Shown piece after piece: positions 50,864-61,146 of a stretch of 64,000 bases of DNA (position 1 is its first letter; each line of letters opens with the position of its first letter). Source of the stretch: Phytopythium helicoides (lineage: Eukaryota > Oomycota > Peronosporomycetes > Pythiales > Pythiaceae); NCBI GenBank assembly GCA_024867545.1, contig JANFNE010000023.1:62001-126000 (forward strand), written 5' to 3'. Under the pieces are notes generated by a model. That model searched no databases. It was given only the letters and a program-made list of their open reading frames with translations, and was not told the origin of the DNA. The position numbers and the translations under genes were made by a program.

Positions 50864-51306
50864 CGTATTAGGGGCAATTGGTGTTGCTTTGGTGGAGCTG
50901 TAGCCAGCTTGTGTTTGAGCGCTTGGCCGGTTTTGGTTATTGCTGATGGTACTCCTTGTGTTGGCTTCTGCGCAGATTGACAAGTGATGAAGTACCTTCA
51001 CGAACGCGTACGTCTGATTGTCATGGTATGGATCCTGGTAAGTTGGTCCGCGTCGATGATATAGAACCCGAGCCGGATTCTCGTGATATGTTACTGGCGG
51101 TTGCTCAAAAATCATGCACTCCACGTCATAGACGGTTCAATCGAACCAAATGATATGCAGGGTGATGAATGCAGCACTGAGTAGGTTCTGAGATTGCCAA
51201 AACGTCTATGGCAGAAATGCACATCCAGATAGAACCTCCATGGGTACAAGACGAGAAGCACAAGATGTTTTAATAATTTGATAACTTTTGGAGCCTTTGC
51301 GAGCAT

Positions 51307-54300
51307 TTACCGCTTTTGGTGGTTGACGAAGCGCAAGGCCACAAGCGAAAACAGCCGAAAGACTGCGATGAAGATCAGCATGATACAGACATTGCTCCAC
51401 ATATCATCGTAGCGCATCAAGAAAACGTTCTCGACGTATCCCTTGATCGTGATTCCCTGGGGAAGTGAAGGCGGTGCGTCGGCTAGCACTTGACAGCCCA
51501 ACGCTGAAGAGTCGGTGCTGTTCCCATCGCAGTCACCGAAGATGGCGGCCGAGAGAGCAGCTAGTGTGTACTTTTGCGGCGTGATGTGATAGAGCCACTT
51601 GTAACCACTTGGGATCGAGTCACCAGGCGGATTAAAGCCCATGAACATGAAGCAGACGCTGCTGTACAGGATACCAGCGATACTTGCGACTTCAATTGAC
51701 GGCAGCAGGTAGCACATACACTGCGAGACGTAGATTTGAAGAAGTACAAGGAGCGCAATGTTGAGCCAGTAGAAGAAGAATACCGAGACGCTTGTGGCAA
51801 AACCTGCCATGGGTACGAAGACGGCCGTGAAGAGTAGCGTGGTGGCCAGTACGTAAGGGATCTCCACAACTGACGCGGCGACAAGGTACCAAAGTGCGTT
51901 GTACGTTTGCGAGGCACGCTCGCGGTAGAATGACTCGCGCTCTTGGCACGTAATCGGCAACGCTCCCGTGTACGCGCTAATACCGATAAACATGGTGGTG
52001 AGGTACAGCATTCCAAGACCCGAGTTGGCACCCTGGTATGTGTTGTAATCCGACCCAAGGCTGACAAGTCCGAACAATAGTGCCGTCATCACGTTGATGA
52101 GCATCCGCGTATAATTGTACGACGGTGTGCGCCAGTACGATCGGAAGAAGCGCTGCATCACAAGCTTCATTTGTGTGGTATTGCTCGCAGCCCGCTTCGA
52201 TTCAAACTCAACCGCAGGCACTAGTGGAGACGGTGACGAAACTCCTTCGCGGTTCAACGCCGATATCAGCCTTTGCTTGAACTCACTCTGATCAAACTCA
52301 GCGACAAAGTCGGCCGTCACAGCAGCTACACCATCATTATTGGTGTTGCTATTCCCCTCATCGCCACCACCACACACACCAGCACCAATCACGTCCAACA
52401 TCCACGCGGCAGGATTGTACCCGTCACGAAGCTTCGGCACACCCTCGATCGACTCAAAGTACGAAATCATCTCGCGAGCATCGTCCTTGAGATCGCCGAA
52501 GAACACCGTCTCGCCGCCACGCTTCAGCAGCAACAAGTTGTCGAACACCTGGAAGACCTCGAACGACGGCTGATGGATCGTGCACACGACGGTGCGACCC
52601 GTGTCCGCCACCTTGCGTACGCCGTCCATGATGTGTTTGGCTGCACGCGCGTCCAGACCACTGGTCGGCTCATCCAAGAAGAGTACACTCGGTTGCGCAG
52701 CCAACTCCACGCCGATCGTCAAGCGTTTCAGCTGCTCCATGGAACTACCTCGGATGATCTTGTCGGCGATGGGAGACAGATCGAGCAGCTCCAGACACTC
52801 GTTCACGGCGTCCAGCTTGTGGCTGTCGGGGACGTCGGCGCCTTGACGCAAGAACGCGCTGAATGTCAGTGCCTCTCGGAACGTCGCTGCATCCGAATGC
52901 ACGTCCATCTGCTCACAGTATCCCGTGCATCGTCGGATGGCGAGATCCGTGGCGGGGTACCCGTTGAGTAGTATTTGTCCCTGGATCTTGCCTCCGGTCT
53001 TGCGTCCGGCGATGACGTCCATGAGGGTGGTTTTCCCGGCTCCGGACGATCCCATGAGTGCTGTGATGGTTTTCGGGAGTGCGTATCCGCTGACTCCCTT
53101 GAGGAGGTCGATGGACTGTTTGGGCTTCATAGGGTCGGGGACGGAGTACCATAGGTCTGTGAACGCGACGGTGACGGGTTGGACGACGTGGTGGGAGTTG
53201 TTGGTAATGTCGAGGGCGATAGCGTTTGAAGCTTGAGATGAGCTCTTGCGAGTTGGCGTCTCTAGTAAGCTGAATTGGTCTGTCTGTGAAACGGTGCTGG
53301 ATGCTGCCGAGCTAGCTTTCATGCGTACCCTAGACTTCGTGCGAATGACGAAGAATTGACCCCCGTCAGTGGTGTCAGCAAAATGTTCACTCTCCAAGTC
53401 GTCCTGTACTACCGTCACGTTTTCAGGGGCTTCGAATCGCTTGTGCTCGAGAACAAGGCACCCAAGAACCAGGAAGAACACGTATGTGCATGCCATGAAA
53501 GCTACTCCGAGCATGATCCAGGACTTGTCGGACGGAACGTCGAATGTGCTGAGTGCGTATTCACCCATTTTCATGCCGTACGCCGTGCAATAGTCGACTC
53601 CACCGTAGACACACGTATCAAATTCGTCTGCGCGGTACTGAGCCACGGCAAGACTGCGAACTGCCCAGGCAAGAGGGTTGATCCAGTAGACCCACACAAG
53701 GTAGTCTGGGAGCTGGCCTCTTGGAACGATGAAGCCCGCAAACAAGATGAAAACGAGCAACGAGAGCAGTGCGAGCGGCTTGGCAACGTGCAGATTCGGT
53801 GAGGCACAAGTGACGAAGAAGAACCAGTTGGCAAAAGCGAGACTAGTGATCACGAGTAGCAGCAGGTACACACAGAAGCTCGTCACTGTGGCCACGAATC
53901 CACACAACCAGTAGACGAGCGAGCCGAAGATGAGACTCTCAATGATCACAAGTGGCACCTGGCAAACAGACGTCGCGAGTACGTAGCTCGTCGTGCGGAA
54001 GAAGTTGGCGCGTCGGTGCTTGTAGAAGATTGCGCGAGCGTCCATGATGGCTGCGATTTGGGAGGTCTGTCCGAGCGCGAGGAAGAGGGCAGTCGCGAAT
54101 GTCACGCCCATCACGACTTGTGTGTCTTGCGGGTCGAACTTGTAGTATATTGAGCCGTAGAGAAGACCCATAAGCATCGTCATAGCAGCTCGACTGCGCA
54201 TGAAGGCCCGGTTGCGACCGAGTAGAGTGAACTGCCGAGCTAGCACAGTTCGTGTGCTGGCAGCAAACGACTGGTGGAAAGTTGGCGACATCTTTATTGC

Positions 54301-55488
54301 TGAAGAATGGCCGATCTCTAGGAGCTCATGCTTGATTGATGTCATCGAACCCGACTCCAGGGTCTTCTTCTCGGTGAAAGCTGTGGCATTAGTAAATGTG
54401 TTTGCAAGTTCACGAGAGGATTGCAGACCGGTAGAATCGTCACCGATGTCGAGGAGGAAGTCAGCGAGGTCACGGTGCGTCGGCCGGACGTAGCCCATGC
54501 GAGCGAAGTAATCTTCGACACCCGAGACTGGGCCGTGGTAGATCAGATGGCCTTGGTGTAGGAGCAGCACGTTGTCAAAGAGCTCGAGGACCTCTGGGGC
54601 GGGTTGCAGTAGCGCCATGACTGTGGTCTTGTTGAAGACCTTGGTGATGGATCGCTGCGCGGACACGATGTCGAACGTCGCAGCACTGTCAAGTCCAGTC
54701 GAAATCTCGTCAAAGAAGTCGGCGCGCTTGTCGCCAAACAGCATCTCGCCCATGGTCACTCGCTTCCGCTCTCCTCCCGACACACCGCGAACCATGGCAT
54801 CACCAATGATGGTGTCCTGGCACACATCCAGCCCGAGCTGCTGCAGCACAATGTCCGGGTAGTGCCCGTGGAAAACTTTGGAGACCTTGCGAGCGGCGAT
54901 ATTCTCCGCTGACGTGCCTTGAGTGAGGCGGTCTGTTGCGAGCTTGTCTAGGTCTCCACCGCAGCAGGCGTGCGCGAACTCAAGGGTCTCGCGAACCGTG
55001 AGCGACGGGAAGTGCTTGTCTCGCTGTGGCGCATAGCTCACAAGATTCGGCAGCTTGTCGAGCATCTCGCTCTGTGGAATTCCATTGTAGACGATTTCAC
55101 CGCCAACATGAACGTTCTTGCCTGTTGGAAACCGCCCGCTAAGCACTTGGAGCAGCGTCGATTTGCCCGATCCAGGCTGTCCGAGCACGAGCGTCATGGT
55201 GCCCGGCTCGAACGTAGCAGTCACGCCAGCCAGAATTGGCTTGACACCCATTTTCTTTCGGTTTGATCCCGGCGTCAACTTGGCAAGAGTCTTGCGGAAT
55301 TGTCCAGCCACAGTTGGAATGCTGTGGGCGTCGCGAGAGGAGGTGACCGGGACATCGGCCGAGACCGAAAGGTTGGCGACTCCCACCTCAAACGGAGCGA
55401 AGCCGTCCTCCATGGACGGCGCCAGCTTGCCAGCCACGTACTCGTGCACGCGCTTGGGGCCGAGCGCCATCATGGCGAGCGTCGTCAT
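51307..55488 (-). CDS. Full-size PDR (ABCG) multidrug efflux pump, complete copy 2
   Basis: A 1,393-residue full-size ABCG pump. Start ATG 55488 (MTTLAMMALGPKRVHEYVAG), a typical N-terminus for this family; the open frame upstream to 55668 looks like leader. NBD1: Walker A LGQPGSGKSTLL, signature VSGGERKRVTMGE, Walker B region RADFFDEISTGLD, in which charged/polar residues replace part of the usual hydrophobic strand. TMD1 includes FNPQ-like loops and GMKMGEYALSTFDV. NBD2 (GSSGAGKTT, MEQLKRLTIGVEL, VLFLDEPTSGLD) is nearly identical at DNA level to that of the neighbouring pump, although the rest is much more divergent. TMD2 has YRERASQTYNALWYL and a last loop with CDGNSTDSSALGC. Likely a plasma-membrane exporter of hydrophobic toxicants. 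It is tandem with, and on the same strand as, the pump at 46799. Confidence 0.93.
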   Translation of the reverse strand: MTTLAMMALGPKRVHEYVAGKLAPSMEDGFAPFEVGVANLSVSADVPVTSSRDAHSIPTVAGQFRKTLAKLTPGSNRKKMGVKPILAGVTATFEPGTMTLVLGQPGSGKSTLLQVLSGRFPTGKNVHVGGEIVYNGIPQSEMLDKLPNLVSYAPQRDKHFPSLTVRETLEFAHACCGGDLDKLATDRLTQGTSAENIAARKVSKVFHGHYPDIVLQQLGLDVCQDTIIGDAMVRGVSGGERKRVTMGEMLFGDKRADFFDEISTGLDSAATFDIVSAQRSITKVFNKTTVMALLQPAPEVLELFDNVLLLHQGHLIYHGPVSGVEDYFARMGYVRPTHRDLADFLLDIGDDSTGLQSSRELANTFTNATAFTEKKTLESGSMTSIKHELLEIGHSSAIKMSPTFHQSFAASTRTVLARQFTLLGRNRAFMRSRAAMTMLMGLLYGSIYYKFDPQDTQVVMGVTFATALFLALGQTSQIAAIMDARAIFYKHRRANFFRTTSYVLATSVCQVPLVIIESLIFGSLVYWLCGFVATVTSFCVYLLLLVITSLAFANWFFFVTCASPNLHVAKPLALLSLLVFILFAGFIVPRGQLPDYLVWVYWINPLAWAVRSLAVAQYRADEFDTCVYGGVDYCTAYGMKMGEYALSTFDVPSDKSWIMLGVAFMACTYVFFLVLGCLVLEHKRFEAPENVTVVQDDLESEHFADTTDGGQFFVIRTKSRVRMKASSAASSTVSQTDQFSLLETPTRKSSSQASNAIALDITNNSHHVVQPVTVAFTDLWYSVPDPMKPKQSIDLLKGVSGYALPKTITALMGSSGAGKTTLMDVIAGRKTGGKIQGQILLNGYPATDLAIRRCTGYCEQMDVHSDAATFREALTFSAFLRQGADVPDSHKLDAVNECLELLDLSPIADKIIRGSSMEQLKRLTIGVELAAQPSVLFLDEPTSGLDARAAKHIMDGVRKVADTGRTVVCTIHQPSFEVFQVFDNLLLLKRGGETVFFGDLKDDAREMISYFESIEGVPKLRDGYNPAAWMLDVIGAGVCGGGDEGNSNTNNDGVAAVTADFVAEFDQSEFKQRLISALNREGVSSPSPLVPAVEFESKRAASNTTQMKLVMQRFFRSYWRTPSYNYTRMLINVMTALLFGLVSLGSDYNTYQGANSGLGMLYLTTMFIGISAYTGALPITCQERESFYRERASQTYNALWYLVAASVVEIPYVLATTLLFTAVFVPMAGFATSVSVFFFYWLNIALLVLLQIYVSQCMCYLLPSIEVASIAGILYSSVCFMFMGFNPPGDSIPSGYKWLYHITPQKYTLAALSAAIFGDCDGNSTDSSALGCQVLADAPPSLPQGITIKGYVENVFLMRYDDMWSNVCIMLIFIAVFRLFSLVALRFVNHQKR
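52376..53228 (-). repeat. Homogenised NBD2 block in PDR copy 2
   Basis: Counterpart of 47888-48740. I noticed only isolated differences inside, whereas similarity falls sharply on both sides (linker and TMD2 on one side, NBD1-NBD2 linker on the other). Confidence 0.8.
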
Positions 55489-55668
55489 GGCTTGCAGCCC
55501 GTTCGACGCCTTTGAGGTCTGTGCCGGAGGCGGAGGAATGGAGAATGAGCGCGGGCAGATGCGAAAGAATGGCCTGGTGAGTCCAATGGGTCGGATATAA
55601 TGGCTAGCAAAAGCTTCTGGTGATCTGGAGAGCACGTGTACCGTTAGTGATCTGGAGAGCACTTGCAC

Positions 55669-58057
55669 CGAGTGATTTGCCAGTCAGATGGCAACTTGAA
55701 GCCATGACTGCACAGATGTCTTGGGTTTTGAATGGACCGGGAGCTGCTCATATGTGACGATGTGACGGGCTTTCGCACTCAGATATGAGTTTTGTGATCT
55801 TTGCCTTGATTTTTCCCACTTGGACACGTCAAAGTGCTGTTGGTACCGCAAAGGAATCCCTGAAACTGAATTGCAAAGCCCGCCGAGCCCCGAATCTGGC
55901 AGTTCGTGCTACTCTTGCCCATCGTGGAGGACACCTTTTGCCTCGCGCAGGATAATTGACACCACCACCGCCACGAAATATTCGACGGGAACATCCTCTC
56001 CGGGGATCATCAGAGAGGTAGAGAATCCCCGAGCTCAGCTGGGACTCCTGCTCCGTCATCTGTGATGAAAGCGACGCTCGTATAGCCTACGGTCTTGGTG
56101 ATGACTGCTCCTCATGTCGGATCAAAAAGAGATATGGGGCCAATGGATAGACTGCGTGCAAATCTATCTGAGTCCGGTCGTCAGTGCTAGAGGGTCTTGG
56201 CAAAGTGCTGCAGGTCGCGCGATGTGACGGGCTGAGAATCATTCGAGCTCTCATGACACGTGGAGCTGTCGGACTATCGACGCAATGGGTCGGTGGCGAA
56301 ATGATTTGTAGTCATGCTGCGTCAGCTGCTGATACTTTTGGATACATTGCAATCGTGCTGCTTTGACTATGTGCGATCGACGACACCAACGCAGGCATCT
56401 CTGATTGTGCTGTCAAGTCTGTCCTTTTTAGCCGATCACGTCCTTTGCTCTTGTCATCGAGCTGTGAATAAATGGCGATGGAATAGCTCATGGATGCAGT
56501 GCCTTGATGCTGCCATGGAATAGTTTTGAAGCAAGCGAATGATTGCCGGCAGTTGCGCAAATGCGGTCATCGCGGTGGATGAGTCCCCGGAGGAAATTCG
56601 TGGGTGAGCGCGAGAGGAGCGCGAAAGAACGTGACGGAGAAAATCTTGTCGAGGCTGCTGGGCAGGTGATGATTTGCGAACCTGTCGGCAGCAGCTTTGA
56701 ATTCAGGTCCAGCCTGCATTTATCATCAATTCTGTAAGGGACCACAGTAGCCGCCAGCTTTTGCTCATATGCCGGTGCAGCCGCGCACGCAAAGTTCTCG
56801 GCGCGGTGGCTGGCCAAGTATGAACTGCACGTGGCCAATGGAGCAACGGGGAAGGCGCTCGGCTCAACAGCAGCTCCGTCGGCGCCGTCGTGTTGCTTCG
56901 GGAGGCTCAAGAGGTATGGCACACGAGTTGAGCGATACTCGGAGCACAGGCGCTGGTGCACGATGAACCGACACGGCGAATACTTTGGGTAATTCGGTGC
57001 ACTTCCCGCCGATGACAATGCGCGGTACTTTGACGACGGTCGACGAGGAGAGGGAGAAGTAGTGACGTGCAGAGCGAGTGGAAGACAAGGAGGAAGCTCT
57101 GAGTCGTGTAGTAGATGGAGGTGACGGTGGAAGACTGCAGATACAACAGATATACGCGCTGTTACCGCTGAGCTCACTGCAATAGCAGTAGAGTTTGCGG
57201 CACATGGTGGAGATGCTGGAGCAGCAACCGCACGGCCAGTTGCAACAGCAGAGTCTGGCGGCGCTTTCTACGTGCAAGACTTGAAGCGAGTGAGTCTCAT
57301 GACCGGCTTCGGTGAGGGTGTTCACATGTGTAGAGTATCATGCCGATGTGGTTGAAAGCGAGCATCGCTTGTAGGGAGTTCTCTTGCGCAGCATTCCGCT
57401 GTGTCAAGGTGTCTAGTATGAACATCAAAGCAAGGAGGATAACGGGGCAGATCGTTCGAGCAGTCGAACAACTATGAGCTGTCCTACGGACAGTTTTCGA
57501 AAATGGGCGATCCATGCGCGTGGGCAGCAACACGGCCGCGCTCCTGCTCCATCCGGGGCTCAGCAAGCACATTTCGGTCGAGGGCGATCGCTCGATGCAC
57601 TTTGGGCCGTTCGACTCGTCTGCCGTGTTTGGTCCTCGCTGCCGTGCATCGTCCTTGCTGCGCTGATGCGCGTCACCACGACGCGACGAGAAGGATATCA
57701 TATCGGTAGGTCGTGGGGACGTTGAAGCCATCCCTCATGGCTACCCACATGGCTACACTTTTCGCCTGCGGCTCTCGCCTCCTTCATCTTGAAGAATGTA
57801 AGGTCAAGAGCAACTCCTCTCTGATTGGTCCAAAACCCCATCCATTCCTCCCGGCGCCTCTTTGCGTTCCTACAAACCTCAAGTCAACGCAAGATTCCCC
57901 GTCCCTCTTTTCATCCAATCGCACGCGTCCCTCCGCTCTCCCTCCTCCTCCCATTGGTCAAAAATATCTCCTCCCGTCCTTTCCGAAGAAAAAAAAAAAA
58001 GGAAACCCCATTCCCATACATATATACTCGACGCAAGTACTTGCTACTACAAGGCGC
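55669..58057. other. Intergenic, no gene firmly supported
   Basis: About 2.4 kb. A plus-strand stretch near 56745-56992 reads FSARWLAKYELHVANGATGK to MNRHGEYFG and could be an exon, but no start or splice partners are convincing; a 229-codon minus-strand ORF overlaps it. The last 350 nt are pyrimidine/A-rich, include ATTGGT/CCAAT-like boxes and an A12 run near 57991, and should hold the promoter of the FHA-CHAT gene. Confidence 0.35.
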
Positions 58058-60790
58058 ATGGCGGACGAGCGCGCGCCGCTCGCGGGCCTGGGGCTCTCCC
58101 TCGCGGACGTCGGCGCGCCCGCGGGGCTGCTGCGCCCGCGCCTGGACGCGCCGGCCGACGCCTCGCAGCTGCGCAAGCGGCGGATGCCTACAGGACTCGG
58201 CGGCGCAAGTAGCGGCCTGTCGCCGTCGGTCAAGAAGCTGGACGGGGCGCTCGACTCGCCCTCGCTGCTGGGGCTGCCGCTCTTCTCGGCGTCGGCGGCG
58301 TACTCGCCGTCGCTGGCGGCTGCGCTCGGCGGGGCGAGGGGCTCGGCGAGGGATCCGGAGCAGGAGCCAGAGTTCCACGACCTCGGCGCGAGGGTCCTGA
58401 AGCGCTCGCGCACGGCCGCGCCGTTTGAGACGCTGCAGCTCGCGCAGTTTGGAGGGAGCGCGGGGCAAGCGGACAGGTTCTCGCTGCTTGGCGCGAGGAA
58501 TGGAGGAGGAGGAGGAGGAGGAGGAGGAGCGAGAGAGGCCGACGAGCTGGCCATGATGAGGGAGGAGCAGTACGAGGCGCTTCGAGAGAGCTCGCAGAAC
58601 CTCATGGAGGTGCTGTCCATCTCGCAGCAGAACACGCAGGAGTGCACGCAGACGATGGAGGAGAGCCCGAGCATGTGCGTCATCCGGCTCGTGCTCCACC
58701 CCGACGTGGAGCGCACCCTCACGGCGTTCCAGAAGAACGCGCTCATCAAGCAGGGGCTCTACCGCATCGAGATGCAGCTCGTGAGCCCGAGATTGACGCT
58801 AGGACGAGACAGCTATGTCAACATTTTTGACAAGAAGACGTCGGGGATTGACCCGATCAAGCTCAGCCGACACCACTGCACCATCGAGGTCTCGCTGGAC
58901 CCGAGCACCCAACACTACGCCGTGTACATCATGGACAAGAGCACGAACGGTACGCGGATTAACGGCGTCATGATCGACAAGAACAAGAAGTACAAGCTGC
59001 AAGACGGACAGAAGATCACTCTACTCTCGTCGACTCAAGGAAGTGTGCTGCTGGGATATGTCGTCGAAGACCCGCATGTTCGTGGTGCAGAGATTCAAGA
59101 CGCACCAAGCCGCGACGCCAAGTCGCCTTCGAACCGCATCAGCTTGCCCCCAGAGTCTCAGGAACGCTCCCAGGTCGGACGCAACTTCCAGGAGTACACA
59201 CTAGGCGTGCTATTCTCTGCACCTCTTGTGGGGAAGGATATTGAAGGAAAGTACCACCCGATTGCCGAGCTAGACGTCAAGCGAGAGTACTCGATCCTTC
59301 AACAGAGTCTCATTGAAGCTTCCAAGTATGCCAAGCGCCAAGCGGACGACGAAACAGAAGCTGTGGGCGGCACGAAAGTCATCGGTAAAAAGGTTTTCTA
59401 TTGCCCACGTCAGATTAGCGTGTGTGCCAAGTTCGCCAACACGGAGAACTTTCGAACCATGGTGACAATTGGATGCCGTGCACTTCACTTTTCGGGGCAC
59501 GGTGATGAGAAGCATCTGTACTTTGAAGACGGCATGGGTCTAGTACATCCGATTCCCCACAATAGCCTCCAGGAGCTGTTCACAGCCGGCGGCACTGGTG
59601 GGGAATCACCGCTTCGACTTGCGTTTGTGTCGGCCTGCTCGTCTGCACCGCTCGCGTACGCATTTGTAGCGTGTGGGATTCCGCACGTGATTGGTGTCAA
59701 GACGAATCAGAAGATCGAAGACTACGCGGCGATTGAGTTCACGCGCTCGTTTTACTTGGCACTCGCAACCGGCAAATCTGTCGGTGCAAGCTTTAGAATC
59801 GCACAGCAGTCTGTGGCAAAGTCGCCAAACATTCGCGGTCCGACTGCTGTTGCTGAGAAATTTTTGCTGCTCCCCGAAGACGGCGACCACTCTGAGATCA
59901 TCTTCCCTCTTGCTGCTGTCGAAGCGCAGAACACTGTCGACCTCGGAGCGTTCAAGCCCAAGCGGTACCCGAAGCTTTGGTTCGACGACCTGCCTGCTAT
60001 CTGCCAGGGCTTTTGCAATCGAGCAACTGAGGTGTACCGAATCTGTCTATCGCTCATGTTGACGCAGAATCGCATCACTCGACTCGTGACGGTGACGGGC
60101 GAAGAAGGTATCGGCAAAACAGCAGTTGCTCACGCTGTCGCAAACTATGTTGGACCACGCATTACTTCCGAAGGCGGTGTAAAGTTCGTATCAGTGGCGA
60201 GATTGGCGCAGGAAGAGGTGGACAAACAAGCAGACATGGCGCGACGCCACATCAACATTGGTGCCGTGATGGGCCGCGTGTTGAGCCGCCTAGAAACTAT
60301 CGTGTCGGACCATCTGCGCAAGCATAAGCAGCGCATCGAGTTCAACGCCCAACAAATGCTGTTGGTACTTGACGGTTGTGATTACCTGTTGCGCGACGCT
60401 CGACGCGATCGGTTCCGCTCGTTTCTGTCGGATTTGTTGACCAACAATGCGTGTCTGAAGATTGTGCTGACTGCGCGGAGCTCCATCAGCACCGACGGCG
60501 CCGTTGCAGGTCACGGCGAGCGCGTGTACCCGCTGCAGCGCTTTAATGCCAAGGCGTCAACAAAAATGCTCGTGAGTCTAGTGAGCCGACCAATTCGCAT
60601 CGATGAACTGAAGCGCTCACGCGCAGCCAATTCGACCGACAAGATGGAACTCATCGCGTCGCACCCTGCGTTGCTCGCGACTCTAGGCATCCCAAAGCGC
60701 ATTGCTGATCTCGGTGGTCGTCTCAATGAGACGTTGATGGACAACATTGCGGTTGATGATGCGGCAGCCATGGAGCTCAATACTGAGTAG
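58058..60790 (+). CDS. FHA-CHAT-STAND ATPase protein (caspase-like protease fused to NTPase switch)
   Basis: A 910-residue protein from ATG 58058 (MADERAPLAGLGLSLADVGA). Residues 1-165 are low complexity with a poly-Gly run. About 244-334 is an FHA domain, which binds phosphothreonine: LTLGRDSYVNIF, LSRHHCTIEV, DKSTNGTRINGV. About 405-610 resembles a CHAT (caspase-like, clan CD) protease: ALHFSGHGDE with His 481, RLAFVSACSSAPLAYAFVA with Cys 527, then GIPHVIGVKT and GASFRIAQQSV. The His and Cys fit the catalytic dyad. About 665-860 is a STAND/AAA-type NTPase: VTVTGEEGIGKTAVAHAV (Walker A, Lys 687), LLVLDGCDYLL (Walker B, Asp 772) and KIVLTARSS. There is no LRR, WD40 or TPR tail. By analogy with STAND switches, phospho-dependent recruitment could trigger oligomerisation and proteolysis; that mechanism is inferred. 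It is intronless and inserted among PDR genes on the opposite strand. Confidence 0.82.
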   Translation: MADERAPLAGLGLSLADVGAPAGLLRPRLDAPADASQLRKRRMPTGLGGASSGLSPSVKKLDGALDSPSLLGLPLFSASAAYSPSLAAALGGARGSARDPEQEPEFHDLGARVLKRSRTAAPFETLQLAQFGGSAGQADRFSLLGARNGGGGGGGGGAREADELAMMREEQYEALRESSQNLMEVLSISQQNTQECTQTMEESPSMCVIRLVLHPDVERTLTAFQKNALIKQGLYRIEMQLVSPRLTLGRDSYVNIFDKKTSGIDPIKLSRHHCTIEVSLDPSTQHYAVYIMDKSTNGTRINGVMIDKNKKYKLQDGQKITLLSSTQGSVLLGYVVEDPHVRGAEIQDAPSRDAKSPSNRISLPPESQERSQVGRNFQEYTLGVLFSAPLVGKDIEGKYHPIAELDVKREYSILQQSLIEASKYAKRQADDETEAVGGTKVIGKKVFYCPRQISVCAKFANTENFRTMVTIGCRALHFSGHGDEKHLYFEDGMGLVHPIPHNSLQELFTAGGTGGESPLRLAFVSACSSAPLAYAFVACGIPHVIGVKTNQKIEDYAAIEFTRSFYLALATGKSVGASFRIAQQSVAKSPNIRGPTAVAEKFLLLPEDGDHSEIIFPLAAVEAQNTVDLGAFKPKRYPKLWFDDLPAICQGFCNRATEVYRICLSLMLTQNRITRLVTVTGEEGIGKTAVAHAVANYVGPRITSEGGVKFVSVARLAQEEVDKQADMARRHINIGAVMGRVLSRLETIVSDHLRKHKQRIEFNAQQMLLVLDGCDYLLRDARRDRFRSFLSDLLTNNACLKIVLTARSSISTDGAVAGHGERVYPLQRFNAKASTKMLVSLVSRPIRIDELKRSRAANSTDKMELIASHPALLATLGIPKRIADLGGRLNETLMDNIAVDDAAAMELNTE

Positions 60791-61146
60791 AGAAGGAGTT
60801 GTGGGTTGCAAAGTACACTATGAAATCGGAGGGCAAATTACTTGATTATTGTGTTCTTCATCGATGCCTGCGAAGGTAATGAAGCCTGCCTTGCGTCGTT
60901 CTTCTTGAGTCACTCGAAGGAGTGAACATTTTCATGTGCAGGTATGGCGCCCGCGAGCTTGATCTTAGAGAACTGTACCAGCAGCTGCCCCACAAACGCC
61001 GCAAATTTGATGGCGCACCAATCCACTGGTAAGAAAATGCCAGAAAGCCGAGGCTGACGGTGAAGAAAGGAAAGCACACCGATGAAGAACAAGCATTATC
61101 ATGTATTTCTTTATATGATGAGCTACACGTACGTTTGGGACACAAT
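60791..61146. other. Intergenic; possible gene remnant
   Basis: Between the converging FHA-CHAT and PDR genes. A plus-strand stretch bordered by CAG and GTAAGA (about 60942-61029) reads YGARELDLRELYQQLPHK, and the minus strand also has an open stretch (IKFAAFVGQLLVQFSKIK). Only one can be meaningful, and neither can be tied to a gene. Confidence 0.25.

Noticed and set aside
50863..51115. N-terminal extension of the 46799 pump to ATG 51115
   Set aside because: 84 extra residues unlike PDR N-termini; ATG 50863 fits better, though not excluded.
56488..57177. Minus-strand 229-codon ORF
   Set aside because: Non-ATG start, Ser/Pro/Ala-rich composition, no domain; overlaps a more protein-like plus-strand stretch.
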